A stretch of 64,000 nucleotides of DNA, from contig CM019693.1 of NCBI GenBank assembly GCA_009760885.1, positions 50,553,455 to 50,617,454 on the forward strand, read 5' to 3'. Below are positions 56,320-64,000 of this stretch, piece after piece (the first letter of the stretch is position 1; every line of letters starts with the position of its first letter). The translations under genes were made by a program, and so were the position numbers. The stretch comes from Achatina immaculata. Taxonomy: Eukaryota > Mollusca > Gastropoda > Stylommatophora > Achatinidae. Under the pieces are notes generated by a model. The model saw only the letters and a list, made by a program, of their open reading frames with translations. It was not told where the DNA came from and did no database searches.

Positions 56320-57981
56320 CTACAGCTGGAAGGTCTGGTATAGCTTACGCATACGCTTGGCCTGATGAATGAAGCTGCTTCTTTTAAGCCGTCTCAGTGC
56401 CAAGTTATTGAATCTCTCCTTCAGGGGATGGCTTGAAGAGCTAAGGAATTTCTCTCCCATGGTCATGACCTTTGTGTCTCTACGTTCTTTTAACGCTTGA
56501 ACACCAACTATTTTCTGCATTTCTACTACTGGTGTGGACCTCATGGCACCTGTGATAATCCGTAGTGACTGATTTTGTACCTTGTCTAGATTATGCAGCA
56601 TAGTGTTTGATGCTGTGCACCAAGATGTTGAGCCATATTCTAAATATGGTAGAATACTTTGCTGATATACATTCTTGAGGATTCTTTCACTAGCTCCCCA
56701 TGTGGTTCCACTCAATTTTCTTAATATGGCTAGTTTTCTTCTGGCTTTTGCTTCTGCACTGTTGATGTGTTGCTTCCAGGTCAGTTTTGAGTTGAGAGTC
56801 ACTCCTAAGTAAGTGGGTTGGTTGTCTATCCTTAAGGATGTTTCATTTACAAAGATCTTACCTGCTTTCTGTTTAGATGAGAGTGAACAGAGTGGTACTT
56901 GATTTCTCTGTGTTGATACTTACACACCATTTGTTTGTCCATGATATCAAGATGTCTGCTGCTCTTTGGAGTCTCTGTGTAGCAACTGTCGCATATTCAT
57001 CTGTACACCACATAACCAGATCATCTGCATACAGTGCCGCTTTGATTCCATAGGGAAGTTCCTTGACCAGGTCATGAATGAATACAAGGAATAGTGTAGG
57101 CGAAAGGACTCCTCCTTGTGGTACACCGTGTTGCAGAAGTACTTTCTGGCTTTTGTGTCCATCCATTACTACTCTAGCTCTTCTATTGTGTAAATAGGAC
57201 TTTATCCAGTTGTACAGTCTTCCATTCACATTGCAGTGTCTTAGTTTCCACAGCAGACCTTTTTTCCATACTTTATCAAAGGCTTTCTTCAGGTCTATCC
57301 ACGCTGCTAGTACAAGGTTTTTCTCTTGGAATGCATCCTCAATCTCTTGAGAGAGATAGGTCACTTGATCTTCCATACTGTAGTACTGCCTAAATCCTGC
57401 TTGTTGTGGAACGAGAAGGTTTTCACTTTCTAGGTACCATTTTAGCCTCAGGTCAATGATGTGTTAAATCGTTTTGCATAGGCAGCTAGTGAGACTGATT
57501 GGCCTGTAGCTGGAGGCAGTATCACTGTTTTTCCCTGGCTTTAGCAGTGGTACCATGCTTGCTTCCGTCCAGATTTGATTTACCTGTGCTCCAGCACATA
57601 TTGAAAATATCCAACAGCTTTCCCATTGCTGCCATTCCCAGGCTCTTGATCATTTCATTGGACACTCCATCTGGTCCTGGTGATTTCCTTGGTTTCAGTT
57701 TACTAACTGCTAGGTCTAACTCACTGCGTGTGATTGGTGCATCCATGACCTCCACTTTTCGGACTTGTTCCTCTTCTTTCTGTGGCTCGATGCGCACTGT
57801 ACGCTCTTTCTCTGGATGGATATCAATATTGCAGTCCTGTGCAAACATGCGAGCAAAGAGATCTGCTACCTGCTTACCTGTAAGAGTTTTCCCATCCTCT
57901 ATTAGTGTAATCTTTGTACTTCTTCCAGTACTCTCATCATTTAACTGTTTGATTAGTTTCCACAGTTTCCTTCCATCCTTT
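56320..57981 (-). pseudogene. ORF2 reverse transcriptase domain, several frameshifts
   Basis: Segments in order on the minus strand: SKLKPRKSPGPDGVSNEMIK (57700 area), WIDLKKAFDKVWKKGLLWKL (57290), GVPQGGVLSPTLFLVFIHDL (57110) and LYADDLVMWC (57020, the catalytic YADD), then the thumb with GSTSWCTAS (56630). Frames change at about 57520-57400 and 56870-56810. The enzyme is dead, but all catalytic blocks can be read. Confidence 0.85.
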
Positions 57982-59226
57982 TCAAAGTTTAGGGACTGTT
58001 TTCTCTCTCCAACTTTCCCATCTGGCTTGCAGCTTGGCTGTCAGAAATTTGGCCTTAGCATGTTGGTAATTATTGTGGTGTTCTTGGCATGGTCTATTTT
58101 CTGCTTGCTTTCGAGCTGCTTCCACGTCATCATGGAGTTTTCCCAGCTCACTAGACCAGTATGGTTTATAGTCCCTGCGAGCTCCTCTGGGAATGGTTTC
58201 ACGAGCGGCCTGAAGGATACAAGCATTGAATTCCTTCACTATGCTGTTAATATCCTTACCTTCTATGGACAGCTGTCCCACCAGGATATCTGTACGATGT
58301 CTGTATATTGTCCAGTTTGCTTTTTTATAGTTCCATCTGGGTAGAGGGCTACTGATGTTAAGGAGTTCATTTTCTATTGTCAGGAAGACTGGTCGATGGT
58401 CGCTACCTCCAAGTTGTTTTCCAACTTCACGTGTAATGTTCCACTTCAGATCTGGAGAGTGGAATGCCAGATCTGGTGTTGATTTTGTATGCCAAGCCCT
58501 TGAGTAAAATGTTGGGGGATCCATTGGCTGGTTGATCGAGAGAAGTCCATTATCATCCTGCCAGCTCTCAACTTCCTCTCCTCTCTTGTCTATGTGGTCA
58601 TAGCCCCAGCTCTGGGAATGGCTGTTAAAATCGCCACAGACCATCAGTCTTTCTTTGTGTGGGATTGTTTCTAAAGCAAGTGGGCGGTCATTAGGACAGT
58701 AATAGTTAAGGAGGTGGAAATCTGTATTACTACTTTTTAGATGGATCATCTGGTATTCGGCTCCTTCCATGTACACTCCCACCTGACATGCACTGATGTT
58801 ATTCTTAACAAGTGTGAGTACTCCTCCTTTTCTTCTGTCCTGTCGGTCTGATCTAAAACACTGGTAGCCTCTGATTTTAAAGGCGGCATCTTTGGTTAGG
58901 TGTGTCTCCTGTATGCAGCATATACTTACCTGCTCTGCAAAAAGTATGTTCTCTAGTTCCACCTTTTTGCTATAGCCATCTCTAACACTGCTGACACCTT
59001 CAGCATTCCACTGCATTATTTTAAGTTCTTGCTTTTTGGCTGTTTTCTTCCGTTGTATTTTTTGGCCAGTAGCTCTACTCTCATGTCTCCTGATTCCACA
59101 AGATGAACTGAGAGGACCTCCAGTAGCATTGGGTGGACCCTTTCGAGGCAGGGGGCCCGGCACTGCACCTGCCTGGTTAGTCTTCACAGGGCGAGCACCA
59201 TGTTTGAATACTGCAGATAGAGACAT
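57982..59226 (-). pseudogene. ORF2 AP endonuclease domain (I/Nimb-like LINE)
   Basis: The domain nicks the target DNA for priming. After a basic Pro/Gly-rich leader it shows LKIMQWNAEGV, CIQETHLT, GGVLTLVKNNI, LMVCGDFNSHSQSWGY and GGSDHRPVF, which are the signature blocks of the APE fold in order, including the SDH catalytic motif. Then a charged linker (YKPYWSSELGKLHDDVE). The frame is open for 414 codons and breaks at 57982 before the RT. Confidence 0.85.
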
Positions 59227-59292
59227 TTCATTAGCGATAATGCGTGTTACCCTGATTTTTGCGATGCGCCTTTTGGCTGGGTAACTCCAACT

Positions 59293-59602
59293 TCAGCACC
59301 TTTCCTTGCTAGGGCAGACTGTGGTCTTGCTCGGACTGCCATGAAGACAGTGTGGCTGGCCTGGCCAAAACTTTGTTTTCCAGCATCTGGTGGCTGTACT
59401 TAAGCCCCTTCTCCATGTCAGATGGTTTTGAGACAGTTCCACAAAGACACTCTGACTTTGGGACGAGGAATCTGATGAGTGCTTCAACGATATCCATTCC
59501 CCGCCACCCATAGTCTACTGGCTCTGTTTTGTTTACATCATCCTGATAGCCATTGTTGTAAAGACCCATAGACTTGTCACGTCCTGGATTCATTGGTTTC
59601 AC
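59293..59602 (-). pseudogene. ORF1 remnant of the I/Nimb-like LINE
   Basis: The readings KYSHQMLENKVLARPATLSS and, in another frame, VFVELSQNHLTWRRG show a frameshifted protein end. It precedes ORF2 as an ORF1 tail would. No RRM or Zn-knuckle is visible, so the assignment rests on position. Confidence 0.45.
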
Positions 59603-59885
59603 ACCAGACTTCCCTCATCCCCGCCAGAGATCTCCATGTCCCCATCTGTCCACCAACCTGACATTACATTTTACAAAAATAACAATTACAATTAGTGTTG
59701 ATTGCTACAAGTTTCTGGGCTACAGAAGTAGGTCAGAGTTTTTAAGCAAACAGATCTATGTTCCCTGTCTCACAAACACTATGTTAAGATAAGTGTGCTC
59801 TTAACACAGTTGTTCCCAGGGGGACTTTTGCCCTGATTCCTGCCCCCTGACTCAGTTGCTTGACCAGATCATTGTACAAAACAAT

Positions 59886-60117
59886 ATGGGAATATGATAT
59901 TATGAGAAGGTGTGGGATGGGAATATGATATAATGAGAAGGTGTGGGATATGAATATGATATAATGAGAAGGTGTGGGATGAAAATATGATATAATGAGA
60001 AGGTGTGCGATGGGAATATGATATTATGAGAAGGTGTGGGATGGGAATATGATATAATGAGAAGGTGTGGGATATGAATATGATATAATGAGAAAGTGTG
60101 GGATGGGAATATGCTTT
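59886..60117. repeat. Continuation of the donor-junction minisatellite after the LINE
   Basis: About seven more ~31-bp units of the 54498 array, proving that the LINE inserted into an existing array. Confidence 0.9.
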
Positions 60118-60149
60118 CTGGGTTCAACTTTGTATAACCACCTTGGATT

Positions 60150-60475
60150 CATACAATAGTTACACCACAAATATTAGTTACACCACAATTATTAGTTACA
60201 CCACAGTTATTAGTTAACCACAATTATTAGTCACATCACAGTTATTAGTTAAACCACAATTATTAGTCACACCACAATTATTAGTCACACCACAATTATT
60301 AGTTACACCACAGTTATTAGTTAAACCACAATTATTAGTCACACCACAATTATTAGTCACACCACAATTATTAGTTACACCACAGTTATTAGTTAAACCA
60401 CAGTTATTAGTCACACCACAATTATTAGTCACACCAGAATTATTAGTTACACTACAAACATTATTTACACTTTCA
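60150..60475. repeat. Minisatellite, ~21-bp unit, about 15 copies
   Basis: The unit is TTAGTCACACCACAATTA with TTA/GTTA variants. The minus-strand ORF of GVTNNC repeats is a translation artefact. Confidence 0.93.
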
Positions 60476-61200
60476 TTCATTCATTTGCATGTCCCTTGCG
60501 GAACTTTGCCTCCCTAACAGCACTCCTGTAGGCCTCTCGGTTGTGAGCAAGATGGCCTGCTGCTGCTGCATCCATTTGCAGATCATCAAAGATGTCTTGC
60601 AGCCATCTTCACCTTGGTCTTCCTCTTTCTTTTTCCCATTATGTACCCTTCCAAGATGGTTTTCTCTAGATTATCATGATGTTTAATGTGTCCAAATATT
60701 TAAGTTTTCTCTCTTTAATCCTCTTTACTAGCCAGCCTTCTTCAATAATAAGTTCTTGTAGTATTGATATATTTGTTGTTGTTTTTTTTGTGTCCATGAT
60801 ATTTCTGTAACATTTACATTCAAAGGCATTTATGTGTTTCTCAGCTGTTTTGTTAAGTGTCCAGGTCTCACAGGCATATGTTGTGATGGGAAAGATGCAT
60901 GCCCTTAAAAATCTTATTTTTGTAGTTCTGTCTGTTCCTCTCCACAGATTATTTAGTTGTTTTACTTTCTGAAGAGCGATAGATGTCCTCCTTTTAATTT
61001 CCCTCATTGTATCTCCATTATTAGTTAGCAGTGATCCAAGATATTAAAAATTCTCCACTTCTTCCAGTTTTCTTTGCATTAAGATAGAGGTTTTGCTCAT
61101 CATTGTTCTTACAAACTGACATAATTAGATATTCCATTCCTTTTTGTGTTGTGGACAGTAACACTGTGTCATCAGCATATCTAATCTCTGGTATTTCATA
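60474..61200 (-). pseudogene. LINE ORF2 C-terminal end, 5'-truncated
   Basis: The minus strand reads KVKQLNNLWRGTDRTTKIRF, TTYACETWTLNKTAEKHINA and EEGWLVKRIKERKLKY, then decays; the 3' edge is at TCATTCATTTGC (60474). Same family as 45366-45655 but longer. The RT palm lies beyond the truncation. Confidence 0.75.
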
Positions 61201-61362
61201 ACCTCCAGTTTACACTATATTTACACTACAAACATTTATTATGCTACAGACCTTAGTAATACCAGAAAATTTGCTTATGTGTCTGGTGTATCTTGTCCTA
61301 CATACTAGCACAAGCCATCTAGGAAGAAAGCTGAGACCTTTATGGCTAACATCTGTCTCCAG

Positions 61363-61505
61363 GTACATGACTTGTTGTCAGGCAGCCAAGACTTGCCCAT
61401 CCGAGAAGATCTTCATCGTAATATCTTTGTGGCTGGCCTCACAGAGAAAACTATTGACAGCTTTGAGACTTTCCAAAGTCACTTTGAGCCAGCATCAAGT
61501 AACAG
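61363..61505 (+). CDS. KIF22: KIF22 exon D: VHDLL to the switch I approach
   Basis: The exon reads VHDLLSGSQDLPIREDLHRN, then IFVAGLTEKTIDSFETFQSH and FEPASSNR. It follows SYLEIYNEK in kinesins (EKV.DLL) and matches KIF22 features I know, such as IRED...NI...GL....I.SF..F..HF.PAS.NR. The acceptor is TCTGTCTCCAG and the donor AACAG|GTACAA, leaving phase 2. The next exon (GTVGAT...SSRSH) should lie further on and is not in this window. The donor junction is amplified into the array at 61488-61745. Confidence 0.92.
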
Positions 61506-61745
61506 GTACAATAGACACGCTAGTTTTCCTCTTAGCCAGCATCTAGTAACAGGTATAATAGGCTAGTTTTACTCTTAGCCAGCATCAAGTAACAGGTATA
61601 ATAGACTGGCTAGTTTTACTCTTAGCCAGCATCAATTATAAGTATAATAGACAAACTAGTTTTACTCTTAGCCAGCATCAATTATAAGTATAATAGACAG
61701 GCTAGTTTTACTCTTAGCCAGCATCTAGTAACAGGTATAAGTAGT
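61488..61745. repeat. Minisatellite made of the KIF22 exon D/intron donor junction
   Basis: The unit of about 47-48 bp contains AGCCAGCATCAAGTAACAGG then TATAATAGACTGGCTAG. The first unit is the exon end (CCAGCATCAAGTAACAG|GTACAATAG). About 6 copies follow, four of which keep ACAG|GT and two of which have TATAAGTATAAT instead. Confidence 0.92.
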
Positions 61746-61990
61746 TGTCAAAAATGGGGGATGAGCGCACTCATTAAAAATTTATTATTATTTTTTAAAA
61801 AGTGCGACTACCCCCTATTATAGTAACTACAAACAAATAAAATTTTTTTTAAAATCATATTTAAAAAATAATAAAATTTCATATTTTAAAAAAATTTTAA
61901 AAATTCATGTTAAAAAATAAAAATTCATATTTTAAAAAATATAGGGATAAGTAGACTATAAAGAATGTAGACTATACATTATGGTGCTGG
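61746..61990. other. AT-rich spacer with an imperfect inverted repeat, edge of virus-like remnant 2
   Basis: GGGGGATGAGCGCACT (about 61757-61772) and AGTGCGACTACCCCC (about 61800-61815) form an imperfect inverted repeat around A/T-rich DNA. 61820-61950 repeats TTTAAAAAAT words. No ORF. Could be a terminal or subterminal part of the element. Confidence 0.4.
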
Positions 61991-62195
61991 TATAATAATA
62001 TAATTAAAACAGGGTCTTCTGCAATTCCTGCTTATAGAAACTACCTATAATTTCCTCGCCTTCTGAATCCCGAATTTTATAAGTAACCGGATCCGTGTGT
62101 TTAATTTCGCTAACGACAAATATTTCTGACGTCCATTTAGGTGTATATCCTTTTTCAAAAAACTTTTTCTTTTTTGTTATTTTATATAAGTATAT
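61989..62195 (-). pseudogene. Integrase C-terminal fragment of a Polinton-like element
   Basis: The minus strand reads KKFFEKGYTPKWTSEIFVVS, then EIKHTDPVTYKIRDSEGEEI and GSFYKQELQKT before a stop. The pattern F.KGY.P.W..E.F.V......DP.TY...D..GEEI.G.FY..EL is the SH3/chromodomain-like tail of the retroviral-type integrases carried by Polintons/Mavericks. The catalytic core is absent; the frame is blocked upstream by a stop within the hammerhead motif. Inserted or rearranged at about 62200. Confidence 0.7.
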
Positions 62196-62254
62196 GGTGG
62201 GGCCATTTCGGTCTGGCAGACCTCATCAGGATATTTGTCAAATATCAACCCCCC
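62196..62254 (-). ncRNA. Hammerhead ribozyme motif
   Basis: Read on the minus strand: GGGGGGTT (62247-62254), stem I hairpin GATATTT-GAC-AAATATC (62230-62246, 7 perfect pairs), CTGATGA (62223-62229), stem II hairpin GGTCT-GCC-AGACC (62210-62222, 5 perfect pairs), GAAA (62206-62209), then TGGCCCC (62199-62205). The whole catalytic core is present: CUGAUGA, G10.1/C11.1, GAAA, and a U before the cleavage base (UU). Stem III is weak: A-U, U-G, two G/G mismatches, then three G-C pairs. Cleavage would fall at 62247/62246. Hammerheads occur in Penelope-like elements and retrozymes of invertebrates. Activity is untested and stem III may have decayed. Confidence 0.7.
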
Positions 62255-62335
62255 TTATAATTGAATTCTTAACTACATATGAATAATTTAATGTTTATAA
62301 TGTTCGTATTTAAAGTTTCATCTCTTTCTGTGAAA
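62255..62335. other. Spacer between hammerhead motif and coiled-coil ORF
   Basis: AT-rich; AATTTAATG and CGTATTTAAAG words; nothing else seen. Confidence 0.4.
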
Positions 62336-62689
62336 TTATTCTTGCAGCCTACGTTGAAGCTGCTCAACATCATCAGTCGCTATCTTGTGCTGGTATTCAT
62401 TCTCTCTCATTTTGACCAAAGCTTTCTTGGCTCTTTCTTTACTTTTTAACATGTTTTGATATGTTGACTCTTGTCTGTTTTGTGCTCTAGCCAACTCAAG
62501 CCTCACACTATTCTTTGATATGTTACTTTCTAAGGCCTCTTGTTGTAAAAAAGCATCCACGAAAGATCGTTTGACGGGCTGCCGTGGTGGTGTTGTTGTA
62601 GTGCTAGTTGTCGCCATCGCCGCCATTGCGGCGTTTGTATCAGATTGTTGATCAATTCGAAGCGCTTCCATCTTTACTTCAAGACTCAT
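62336..62689 (-). CDS. Small coiled-coil protein of the virus-like element
   Basis: The 117-codon ORF starts at ATG 62687-62689. Residues 1-45 are Ala/Thr-rich and flexible (TNAAMAAMATTSTTTT), then a basic PVKRSF segment. Residues 48-117 form one long predicted helix rich in Glu, Lys, Gln and Leu (NSVRLELARAQNRQEST, KERAKKALVKMRENE, DVEQLQRRLQE). A TATA box sits 28-34 bp upstream. It is not a family I recognise; coiled-coil structural or DNA-binding roles are possible. It diverges from the ATPase at 63610, separated by 0.9 kb. Confidence 0.55.
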   Translation of the reverse strand: MSLEVKMEALRIDQQSDTNAAMAAMATTSTTTTPPRQPVKRSFVDAFLQQEALESNISKNSVRLELARAQNRQESTYQNMLKSKERAKKALVKMRENEYQHKIATDDVEQLQRRLQE

Positions 62690-62716
62690 TTCACAAAATT
62701 AATGCACCGAACCAGC

Positions 62717-62723
62717 TTTTATA
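62717..62723 (-). promoter_or_regulatory. TATA box of the coiled-coil ORF
   Basis: The minus strand reads CCTATAAAAGCTGG, 28-34 bp before the ATG at 62689. Because the 5' UTR would then be near zero, initiation may use a short leader or the second Met (MEALRID) at residue 7. Confidence 0.5.
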
Positions 62724-62739
62724 GGATAAGACTGGCTGC

Positions 62740-63609
62740 ATAAATTAGAACCTTCTCATTTATGCGTAGTTTGTTAGCACATGCCGTCAGCATTATATTT
62801 AGTAACATTTTATGTCAGCTAACCTAAATCCATAATTATTTGGCATGCAAATTTTGGTTTGCTCCACAAACAGGACAAATTTTAGTTTAAGCTGACAAGG
62901 TTTATATGCTCGACCTACATAACTTTTAAATCAGAATACACTGCAGATATGAACAGACTTTAGCCTGGAATTTAGCACGGCTCTTTACAAATTGATTTCA
63001 CGCGCCAACGCACACGCCAGGTAAAATTCTTCATACCTGAACACCTGCAACCGATAAGATTAAATCAAAACCATGAATGGTGAAAATGTTTTTTGTCACC
63101 TGAATCTTTTATAATTTCGGCAGTTATCTTTACGAATATATTATCAACAGACATTTTTTCGTATTAAAAAGAAGAAAAATTTCAAACTAATAATTGACAT
63201 AAATAGTTGATATTTTTGAATACAGGATGAAAAATGCTTTTCAAATATGTAATTTTATGAAAGTCGGACTATTTTGAAAATACATCATCATTTTGTGTTT
63301 TGCTGAGAAATCCAAAGTGCAACAAAAACTTTAAAGCCCTATAACTTTTTAGAATGATGAGTTATGAAAAAATAAATATCATTTCTTAATAGAGATGGAA
63401 AATGTCCATCTAAAAATGTGTTATTTTTTTGTTGGCCAAAATAAAAACCAAAAAAAGCCAAAATATTAAATATTGTCAGAAATGTTTTAGAAGAGAACTT
63501 TAGAAGAGTGTGCTGAGTCTGGTAAAAATTTTAAAAATCTTAAATAAAAAAGTATTTTTTTAAAATTGTTTTCTCAAACTATTTTTTCTCTATAAAAATC
63601 CCATTAAAA
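62740..63609. other. AT-rich intergenic region of virus-like remnant 2
   Basis: No ORF. 63180-63600 is strongly AT-rich with A-runs. It may be the upstream region shared by the divergent ATPase and coiled-coil genes. Confidence 0.5.
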
Positions 63610-64000
63610 ATGAACATAGATAATATTGACGGCGACTACAATTCTATAAAAAGAAATAATCATTTTCTTTTTCCGGATGATATTAGAGGAATAATAATTG
63701 GAGATTCAGGCTGTGGAAAAACTCGATTATTAATGAATATGATTTTAAAAGATTGGTTAGATTTTAATAAGTTATACGTGTTTGGTAAGGCATTTCATCA
63801 ACCAGCATACCAACTTATGAAACAAGGGTTTGATGAAAAGTTACCTAAAGAAGTAATATTTAATATTATGAACCAAATAAATGAAATAAAGAAACATAAT
63901 ATAACCCCGCTTAAATTAATAGAAGAATGTAAGAAAACAATAAAATGCCAAAATCCTATTACTTGTGAATATTTTGAATTTGCAAATGAAGTTCCAGATC
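63610..64000 (+). CDS. Packaging-type P-loop ATPase of a Polinton-like element, runs off the window
   Basis: The open frame starts at ATG 63610 and continues to the window end (130 codons). It has Walker A GDSGCGKT at residues 31-38, then FGKAFHQPAYQLMKQGF and a Lys-rich segment leading to NEVPD. The order and spacing match the broken copy at 9275 (IRG.I.G.SGCGKT, FGK...QP.Y, LPK), about 40% alike by eye. The Walker B half lies outside the window. This copy lacks the 53-bp insertion that interrupts its relative, so within what is visible it is intact. Confidence 0.75.
   Translation, partial: MNIDNIDGDYNSIKRNNHFLFPDDIRGIIIGDSGCGKTRLLMNMILKDWLDFNKLYVFGKAFHQPAYQLMKQGFDEKLPKEVIFNIMNQINEIKKHNITPLKLIEECKKTIKCQNPITCEYFEFANEVPD

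Larger units (their letters stand above)
54925..59885 (-). mobile_element. Near full-length I/Nimb-like LINE with RNase H, in the KIF22 intron
   Basis: ATGGGAATATG stands on both edges (54914-54924 and 59886-59896), consistent with an 11-bp target-site duplication made inside the minisatellite. Domains on the minus strand, in order: short ORF1 remnant, AP endonuclease, reverse transcriptase, RNase H, C-terminal finger. The order APE-RT-RNH suggests the I/Nimb group; the exact clade is not proven. It lies opposite to KIF22. Confidence 0.85.
54510..61362 (+). other. KIF22: KIF22 intron (C to D), 6.85 kb
   Basis: Bounded by GTATGG and CTCCAG. It is filled by the donor-junction minisatellite, the ~5 kb LINE, a 21-bp minisatellite and a LINE end. 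61201-61362 is unique intron sequence. Confidence 0.75.

Noticed and set aside
7150..61760. Shared AAGTAGT(G/T)GTCA words at about 7172 and 61742 as terminal repeats of the two virus-like remnants
   Set aside because: Only 11 of 12 bases match, the flanks do not align, and the positions are not proven ends.

Overview
This is a eukaryotic, metazoan window, not a bacterial one. It holds spliced kinesin exons with GT..AG junctions, several families of APE-type non-LTR retrotransposon, a Tc1-like DNA transposon, a tRNA-derived SINE, remnants of a large virus-like DNA transposon (Polinton/Maverick grade) and an extreme load of minisatellites with 20-50 bp units. The mix of Tc1, RTE-like and I/Nimb-like LINEs, tRNA SINE and Polinton-like genes fits an aquatic invertebrate, perhaps a mollusc or another lophotrochozoan. 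The species cannot be fixed from the sequence alone.

Layout. 1-5500: three partial copies of a Tc1-like element, generated partly by a 1,745-bp tandem duplication. Each carries the same ~0.87 kb insertion in the transposase, the same premature stop, and Gln in place of the third catalytic residue. 5500-7200: minisatellites. 7200-13541: remnant 1 of a virus-like element, with a frameshifted gene of unknown function, a packaging-type P-loop ATPase broken by two retroelement insertions and a stop, and the start of a probable structural gene that runs into a 100-N assembly gap. 13642-17310: a ~1.94 kb tandemly duplicated block made of three minisatellites. 15385-32715: about 9 kb of a 40-bp satellite, interrupted by five giant foldback (inverted-repeat) elements. 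32714-38500: a ~2 kb module present three times, with 36-45 bp minisatellites. 38530-44290: LINE remnants, including a 1,099-codon open LINE ORF with an in-frame 248-codon duplication. 44878-61505: four exons of a KIF22/kinesin-10 (Kid) gene on the + strand, whose introns are filled with minisatellites, a SINE and LINEs. 61740-64000: remnant 2 of the virus-like element, with an integrase tail, a hammerhead-ribozyme motif, a coiled-coil ORF with a TATA promoter, and an open ATPase ORF that leaves the window.

The only host gene I can defend is KIF22; everything else is mobile or repetitive DNA. The points most worth following are the two virus-like loci, the complete hammerhead core on the minus strand at 62196-62254, two minisatellites that have amplified the exon/intron donor junctions of KIF22, and the foldback elements embedded in the 40-bp satellite. 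Many near-identical tandem blocks could be true local duplications or assembly artefacts; sequence alone does not decide this.
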